10,687 bases of DNA from Candidatus Fermentibacteraceae bacterium (GTDB taxonomy: Bacteria > Fermentibacterota > Fermentibacteria > Fermentibacterales > JCC-6). Under the pieces are notes generated by a model. That model did not search any database. It saw only the letters and a program-made list of their open reading frames with translations, and was not told the origin of the DNA. The first letter of the stretch is position 1. Every line of letters begins with the position of its first letter. Position numbers and translations under genes: made by a program. Of the stretch, positions 6,906 to 10,687 are shown piece by piece. Where the stretch lies: assembly GCA_029932015.1 (NCBI GenBank), contig JAOZQW010000054.1, forward strand, positions 1-10,687, written 5' to 3'.

Positions 6906-7652
6906 ATGAAAGCGTCCACTCAGGCCTTCGTACTCAGAAGGGTGCGCTGGAGTGAATCCTCTCTGATCCTGACCATGTACTCCCTCGACCTTGGCAGGAT
7001 GTCTGCCATCGCGAAAGGAGCCCTTAGGCCGAAGAGTGCTTTCTTCGGTGCGCTGGAGCTCTTCTCGAGATCGGAGATCTCTGTATCGAGGAAATCGGGG
7101 AGGGAGCTCGATACTTTAACTGATGCTTCTGCTCTCGATCACGCCGGAAACCTCCGGACCGAACCCCTCGCCTTTGCACACGCGTGCCTGTTTGCGGAAT
7201 GGATCATGGCCATAATAACCGGTACAGAAGCTTCTCATCCCACATTTCATCTTCTGGCGACCGTGCTTGAGAGACTCTCGGAAGGCCCCCCCTACTGGCC
7301 GGTGTTATGTTCGGGGGTCGAGCGGCTCCTTCGCCTTGCCGGAGTGGGAATTGAGGTCGACAGGTGCACGAAATGCGGTGAGGACGCGGGACGCTCGAAC
7401 CGATGGGACCCTCTCTCAGGAGGGGTCGTATGCGATGTCTGCTCTTCAACGGGAAGGACTGTTCCCGGCGGCTTCCTGGAGTTTATAAGGAAATCAAGAC
7501 AAATGCCCATCAAGCAGGTGCGTTCGCTAAAATTGTGGAAGGGCGGCTATCGGCAATCCTTCGAGATCATGAGGGAATTTGCTGAGATGCATACTGATTC
7601 AAGGCTCAAATTTAAATCACTGGCGGTTGTGGAGGATATTGAGAATGACTGA
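6906..7652 (+). CDS. recO: DNA repair protein RecO
   Basis: A 248-residue protein of normal RecO length. The N-terminal OB-fold region is recognisable (QAFVLRRVRWSESSLILTMYS, then GRMSAIAKGALRPKS), followed by a helical part and a zinc site CxxC...CxxC at Cys154, Cys157, Cys176 and Cys179. RecO works with RecR and RecF in loading RecA onto SSB-coated single-stranded DNA. The start has no Shine-Dalgarno match: 28 nt separate it from the upstream stop, and these contain CCGGTG twice. The N-terminus still fits the family well, so the start is kept. The last 8 bases overlap the glyS start. Confidence 0.93.
   Translation: MKASTQAFVLRRVRWSESSLILTMYSLDLGRMSAIAKGALRPKSAFFGALELFSRSEISVSRKSGRELDTLTDASALDHAGNLRTEPLAFAHACLFAEWIMAIITGTEASHPTFHLLATVLERLSEGPPYWPVLCSGVERLLRLAGVGIEVDRCTKCGEDAGRSNRWDPLSGGVVCDVCSSTGRTVPGGFLEFIRKSRQMPIKQVRSLKLWKGGYRQSFEIMREFAEMHTDSRLKFKSLAVVEDIEND
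7631..7635 (+). promoter_or_regulatory. Ribosome binding site fixing the glyS start
   Basis: GGAGG inside the recO 3' end, 9 nt before the ATG at 7645. It favours this start over the in-frame ATG at 7579, which would add 22 residues unlike the family's N-terminus. Confidence 0.75.
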
Positions 7653-8988
7653 AGTCGATACTGATCTGATGAAGAAACTCGTCTCGCTATGCAAGAGGTT
7701 GGGATTTGTATACCAGTCAGGAGAGATCTACGGAGGACTTCAGTCGTCCTGGGACTACGGTCCTCTCGGAGTCGAACTCAAGAAGAACATCGAGAACAGC
7801 TGGTGGGATTTTACCGTCAGGACCAGGACCAATGTCGTAGGAATGGATTCCGCGATCATCACGCATCCGGATGTCTGGAAGGCTTCGGGACATCTCAGCC
7901 ACTTTCATGATCCAATGGTGGACTGCCTGCAGTGCAAGAGCCGTTTCAGACAGGACCATGTAGAAGGAGATGTCTGTCCCGAGTGCGGCGGGGAACTGAC
8001 GGAACCCCGGGAGTTCGGACTGATGCTCAAGACGCAGATGGGCGCTCTCGAGAATGATTCCGCAACCGTCTACCTGCGGCCGGAGACATGTCAGCCGATA
8101 TTCGTGAACTTCAAAAATGTAGTCAATGCCCTCAGGCTCAGGCTTCCCTTCGGGATCGCCCAGATGGGCAAGGCTTTCAGGAATGAGATAACCGCCAGAA
8201 ACTTCATCTTCCGATCAAGAGAGTTCGAACAGATGGAGATGGAGTTCTTCTGTCTGCCGGAAGAGAGCGGTACGTGGTTCACCTACTGGCTCGAGGAGCG
8301 CATGGCCTGGTATACCGACAGGCTCGGCATACTCAGGGACAATCTCCGCTTCAGAGAGCATGACGATAGTGAACTCGCGCATTACGCTGATGGATGTACG
8401 GATATCGAGTACCGGTTCCCCTTCGCCACGGATGGCTGGGGGGAGCTTGAGGGTGTTGCCAACAGAACCGATTTCGACCTCACCGCCCATATGGAGCAGA
8501 GCGGTCAGGATCTGAGCTTCCAGAACCAAGTGGAGAACACTAAGATCGTCCCGTATGTCATCGAGACAAGCGGCGGCCTGGGAAGAACCCTTCTGGCCGT
8601 ACTCCTTGACGCCTATCGTGAAGAAGAAATCGAAGGGCGGACCAGAGTTGTACTCGGTCTGCACAGGGACCTCGCTCCAATAAAGGCGGCAATTCTCCCC
8701 TTATCGAAGAAACTCTCGGAAAATGCCGCAAAAGTAGAGGAGCTCCTTAGACCGCACTTCCCCGTACGCTTCGATGTCACAGGCTCCATCGGCAAACGCT
8801 ACCGCCGGATGGATGAGGCAGGAACACCTTATTGCATCACCTATGACTTCGAATCACTTGAAGACAACTCTGTCACTATCAGGGAGAGGGATTCGCTTGG
8901 ACAGGTCAGAGTCCCAATAGACAGCTTGGTGAATGAGATGACGAAGTTACTTCGCGACGGGTGGCCGGCAGAGAACCCGGGGACGTAG
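7645..8988 (+). CDS. glyS: Glycyl-tRNA synthetase, single-chain alpha2 type
   Basis: A 447-residue class II aminoacyl-tRNA synthetase that charges tRNA-Gly with glycine in the cytoplasm. Visible landmarks: N-terminal KKLVSLCKRLGFVYQSGEIYGG; WDYGPLGVELKKN; a zinc site with Cys94, Cys97, Cys111 and Cys114; YLRPETCQPIFVNFKNV; motif 2 FRNEITARNFIFRSREFEQM; motif 3 TSGGLGRTLLAVLLDAY; and a C-terminal anticodon-binding domain (VVLGLHRDLAPIKAAILPL onward). This is the dimeric type found in archaea, eukaryotes and some bacteria, not the alpha2beta2 GlyQ/GlyS type. It overlaps recO by 8 nt and ends the operon. The last two codons and the stop (GGG ACG TAG) are the first bases of a 31-bp inverted repeat; the family domain ends about seven residues earlier. 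Confidence 0.95.
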   Translation: MTEVDTDLMKKLVSLCKRLGFVYQSGEIYGGLQSSWDYGPLGVELKKNIENSWWDFTVRTRTNVVGMDSAIITHPDVWKASGHLSHFHDPMVDCLQCKSRFRQDHVEGDVCPECGGELTEPREFGLMLKTQMGALENDSATVYLRPETCQPIFVNFKNVVNALRLRLPFGIAQMGKAFRNEITARNFIFRSREFEQMEMEFFCLPEESGTWFTYWLEERMAWYTDRLGILRDNLRFREHDDSELAHYADGCTDIEYRFPFATDGWGELEGVANRTDFDLTAHMEQSGQDLSFQNQVENTKIVPYVIETSGGLGRTLLAVLLDAYREEEIEGRTRVVLGLHRDLAPIKAAILPLSKKLSENAAKVEELLRPHFPVRFDVTGSIGKRYRRMDEAGTPYCITYDFESLEDNSVTIRERDSLGQVRVPIDSLVNEMTKLLRDGWPAENPGT

Positions 8989-9010
8989 GTAAGTTTGTCA
9001 AGTTGCTGAC
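8980..9010 (+). repeat. 31-bp perfect inverted repeat, left copy
   Basis: Begins GGGACGTAGGTAAG and ends CAAGTTGCTGAC. It is the exact reverse complement of 10017-10047; the match stops at 8979 and 9011. It contains the last Gly and Thr codons and the stop of glyS, then 22 noncoding bases. Just overlapping its end, TCAAGT (8998-9003) can pair with ACTTGA (9009-9014), a weak hairpin unique to this copy. Confidence 0.93.
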
Positions 9011-9060
9011 TTGATAGCCATCTTCATGGATAATAGTCTGTCTATTTGCTTGCGCTCGCT

Positions 9061-9906
9061 CTAATACTCCAGCTCCAGCGCCTCATCCAGCGATGGACAC
9101 GGAACGCCGAGAAACTCTGACAGCCGGTCCGGCCGCAGATCAAGGTGTCTCGGGGTTCCCTCATCCGCATACGCGAGTTCCGGACGGATATCCTCTACCC
9201 CGACATGCCTGAGCAGAGCTTCGGTGAATGCCGAACGAGTCTGGGCATCTGCTGCTGAAGCGATAAACAGACCCGATGCTCCCTTATCCAGCATCATCGG
9301 GAGCAATCCGGCAAGCCAGTGTACTGGCGTATGATTCCTCCAGCTGTCCACGTAGACATGGGAGACGGCGCCGGCAAGGATCTTTTCAGAGAAGGTCATC
9401 CGTGCAGAGGGAATATCACCGAATACCACTGATGTTCTGAGTATGAGGGTTTTGTGAGAACGGGCTTTGATCATGCGGTCACCGAATAGCTTCGTCCATC
9501 CATACCACGAGCGCGGCATTGCGTGTGATCGCTCACAGTAAGGGGGGGCGGCTCCTCCATATACATGATCTGTTGAAAAATGGATAAGGGGGACACCGAG
9601 CTCGCTGCAGCGTATGGCCAGTGCGGCAGGCCAGGCAGCGTTCATGCGCCATGCTCCAGCTGGATCCTTCGCACATGACGCCGGGGAGGCCATTGCTGCT
9701 GCATTTACCGCGATATCAAATTGGTTCTGCAAAAGGCTCTCCCGGCTGACAGGATCGGTCAGATCCTCAGCAAGACTTCCCGAGTCTCCGTGAAGGGAAG
9801 TCGTCAGAAATTCCCATTTATCCGAGAGAATTTCGCGAATGACAGAGCCTATGCAGCCGGTTGCTCCGGCCAGCAGGACTCTGGGTTTGCTGTTGATGAG
9901 AGTCAT
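9061..9906 (-). CDS. RmlD-like NAD(P)-dependent sugar-nucleotide reductase
   Basis: A 281-residue extended short-chain dehydrogenase/reductase of the RmlD-like (dTDP-4-dehydrorhamnose reductase) group. Rossmann motif GATGCIG at residues 14-20 (GxxGxxG), VNAAAMASPASCAKDP (about 67-82), catalytic STD at 111-113 followed by HVYGG, and Tyr135-x3-Lys139 (YGWTK). These fit an active enzyme that reduces a 4-keto sugar nucleotide, but no rmlA, rmlB or rmlC genes lie nearby, so the substrate is unknown. It is alone, on the opposite strand to the operon, in the segment between the two 31-bp inverted repeats. No good Shine-Dalgarno precedes the ATG at 9906. A consensus -10 box about 45 nt upstream suggests its own transcription. 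Confidence 0.85.
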   Translation of the reverse strand: MTLINSKPRVLLAGATGCIGSVIREILSDKWEFLTTSLHGDSGSLAEDLTDPVSRESLLQNQFDIAVNAAAMASPASCAKDPAGAWRMNAAWPAALAIRCSELGVPLIHFSTDHVYGGAAPPYCERSHAMPRSWYGWTKLFGDRMIKARSHKTLILRTSVVFGDIPSARMTFSEKILAGAVSHVYVDSWRNHTPVHWLAGLLPMMLDKGASGLFIASAADAQTRSAFTEALLRHVGVEDIRPELAYADEGTPRHLDLRPDRLSEFLGVPCPSLDEALELEY

Positions 9907-9950
9907 AGGGCTGCCTGTTTCAGAGTGTCTGGATCAGAGACCTGTCAGCG

Positions 9951-9981
9951 ATTATAGAGTATCTCTGCTATATCAGGTCTA
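9951..9981 (-). promoter_or_regulatory. Putative promoter of the RmlD-like gene
   Basis: On the minus strand a perfect TATAAT (-10) lies at 9956-9951. A possible -35 box, TAGACC (9981-9976, 4 of 6 matches), lies 19 nt upstream, which is longer than the usual 17. Transcription would start near 9944, leaving a leader of about 38 nt. The whole promoter is inside the inverted repeats. Confidence 0.5.
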
Positions 9982-10016
9982 TTTGCGCGATATGTAACCT
10001 GCATCAGGGTTATTCC

Positions 10017-10047
10017 GTCAGCAACTTGACAAACTTACCTACGTCCC
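10017..10047 (-). repeat. 31-bp perfect inverted repeat, right copy
   Basis: Exact reverse complement of 8980-9010; on the + strand it begins GTCAGCAACTTGAC and ends CTACGTCCC. Read on the minus strand it supplies the last Gly and Thr codons and the stop codon of the thioesterase gene, then 22 noncoding bases, in the same frame as the left copy does for glyS. Confidence 0.93.
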
Positions 10048-10440
10048 TGCAACGCGGATGAAGGTGCCTGTGGCTGTAGACTTCTCGATGCCATCCTGCT
10101 GCAGCGTCGCCTTCAGTCTGACGATCCTGCCCCTGGTTTCAATGACCTCGGCCTCTACGATCAGCTCAATCTGAGTGCTGACAGGTCTCCTGAACCTCAT
10201 GCTTATCTCCCGGGTTGCGCAGGAGCCGTACAGACTCATCGCAGCATATGCCATGGCCTCGTCCATCAGCGTCGAGATAAGCCCGCCATGCACAACTCCG
10301 GCATAGCCCTGATGCTCGCTGCCGGGGGTCCAGCGAATGGTCCCCCGGCCATTTTCTCCTGCCGGACTGAGTCTCAGACCGCTTTCATTCAGCTCACCGC
10401 AGACGAAGCAGTGTCTGTCGTCCCTGAAATCATCCGGCAT
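10039..10440 (-). CDS. PaaI-family hotdog-fold thioesterase
   Basis: A 133-residue hotdog-fold protein. The N-terminal CFVCGELNESGLRL (Cys11, Cys14, Asn18) is common in this subgroup. The core is GYAGVVHGGLISTLMDEAMAYAA, with the HGG motif at 51-53 and Asp60-Glu61 on the central helix. The C-terminal strands are as expected (REISMRFRRPV, TATGTFIRV). Related enzymes hydrolyse acyl-CoA or acyl-ACP thioesters as homodimers or tetramers; the substrate here cannot be told. It follows the hflC-like gene by 17 nt, and its AGGAGG overlaps that gene's stop codon, so they probably share a transcript. Its final Gly-Thr-stop comes from the 31-bp repeat. Confidence 0.9.
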   Translation of the reverse strand: MPDDFRDDRHCFVCGELNESGLRLSPAGENGRGTIRWTPGSEHQGYAGVVHGGLISTLMDEAMAYAAMSLYGSCATREISMRFRRPVSTQIELIVEAEVIETRGRIVRLKATLQQDGIEKSTATGTFIRVAGT

Positions 10441-10453
10441 TTCTGCTCAGCAA

Positions 10454-10459
10454 CCTCCT
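10454..10459 (-). promoter_or_regulatory. Ribosome binding site of the thioesterase gene
   Basis: AGGAGG on the minus strand, sharing bases with the upstream TAG stop codon (10460-10458). The 13-nt spacing to the ATG is longer than usual. An in-frame TGA between them excludes an earlier start. Confidence 0.65.
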
Positions 10460-10687
10460 ACCTGAATCGTCCGGGCTCTGAAATGAGGTAATCGAAGATC
10501 CCGTCGGTTCCGACCACTACGGACCCTCTTCCGTTGCCCAGGATATTAGTGAGAGTTTCAAGGGACATCTTGAACTCATAGAAATCCGGGTAGGTACTGT
10601 ATGCCTCGGCGTAGATGGCAGCTGCGGTACTATCCGCGATACCATGCAGGGATAGTGAAAGCATATTCGCATTGGAGAGGATCGAAT
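10458..10687 (-). CDS. HflC-like SPFH/band 7 protein, C-terminal fragment
   Basis: The frame is open through the right edge of the window, so only about the last 75 residues are present; the Met codon at 10664 is internal. The diagnostic part is STAAAIYAEAYSTYPDFYEF, followed by KMSLETLTNIL and VVVGTDGIFDYL. This matches the C-terminal pattern of HflC proteins (A-x-I-x-AEAY-x-x-DPEFY-x-F, then SLE and a strand ending in D-x-x-F-x-Y). HflC, with HflK, forms a membrane cage around the FtsH protease and modulates its proteolysis. I cannot see whether hflK lies upstream, nor the membrane anchor or SPFH domain. HflK or another stomatin-like protein is less likely. The thioesterase gene follows on the same strand. 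Confidence 0.72.
   Translation of the reverse strand, partial: SILSNANMLSLSLHGIADSTAAAIYAEAYSTYPDFYEFKMSLETLTNILGNGRGSVVVGTDGIFDYLISEPGRFR

Larger units (their letters stand above)
8980..10047. other. Possible cassette bounded by inverted repeats, carrying one gene
   Basis: A 1,068-bp segment runs from repeat to repeat and contains only the RmlD-like gene and its own promoter. No transposase, integrase or obvious target-site duplication is seen at its edges: bases before 8980 (AACCCG) and after 10047 (TGCAAC) differ. It could be an inserted or invertible unit, two copies of a dispersed repeat with a gene between, or an assembly artefact. The repeats are directly visible; cassette status is inference. 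Confidence 0.35.

Noticed and set aside
8998..9014. Hairpin TCAAGT/ACTTGA after glyS as an intrinsic terminator
   Set aside because: Only 6 bp, no T-run after it, and it is absent from the other copy of the repeat.
9061..9906. Rhamnose biosynthesis locus
   Set aside because: Only one RmlD-like gene is present and no rmlA, rmlB or rmlC neighbours, so the pathway cannot be assigned.
8980..10047. Insertion sequence with terminal inverted repeats
   Set aside because: The only gene inside is an RmlD-like reductase, no transposase motif is seen, and no target-site duplication is visible, so it is not called an IS.

Overview
This is a moderately GC-rich, densely packed bacterial window with Shine-Dalgarno starts, short intergenic gaps and several ATGA stop/start overlaps. 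A lipoprotein, a signal-peptide LysM protein and an HflC-type protein suggest a diderm (Gram-negative-type) envelope. The core operon order phoH-pgpH-ybeY-corC-recO-glyS, with a single-chain alpha2-type glycyl-tRNA synthetase, fits a less-studied phylum better than a typical proteobacterium, where GlyRS is usually split and pgpH absent. I cannot name the taxon from the sequence alone.

Left part (1-1106): the 3' part of a GAF/degenerate-GGDEF sensory protein (GADRF in place of GGDEF), overlapped by four bases by a VanZ-like small membrane protein. A plausible promoter (1129-1158) follows. It leads into a two-gene envelope unit (1266-2231): a 90-aa coiled-coil lipoprotein, then a secreted protein with a coiled coil and two LysM modules. 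A 17-bp hairpin at 2247-2283 closes this unit.

Central part (2310-8988): a tightly packed housekeeping operon on the + strand. It holds PhoH-like ATPase, PgpH-type 7TM-HD cyclic-di-AMP phosphodiesterase, YbeY endoribonuclease, a CBS/CorC_HlyC membrane protein, RecO and GlyRS. Junctions are ATGA overlaps or very short gaps, except for 28 nt before recO. The theme is RNA maturation and translation (PhoH, YbeY, GlyRS), with second-messenger turnover and recombination repair, a conserved neighbourhood in many bacteria.

Right part (8980-10687): a lone RmlD-like reductase gene on the - strand with its own TATAAT promoter. It lies inside a segment bounded by two perfect 31-bp inverted repeats (8980-9010 and 10017-10047). 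Each repeat overlaps the end of the flanking convergent gene (glyS on the left, a PaaI-type thioesterase on the right) and gives both the same last codons, Gly-Thr-stop, in the same frame. This is the most unusual thing in the window. It could be an inserted or invertible cassette, a dispersed 3'-end repeat, or an assembly join. Beyond it, on the - strand, the C-terminus of an HflC-like SPFH protein precedes the thioesterase gene, 17 nt apart.

The rest is recognisable housekeeping and envelope biology. I found no CRISPR array, tRNA, rRNA, transposase or integrase. No stretch over 300 bases lacks a gene.
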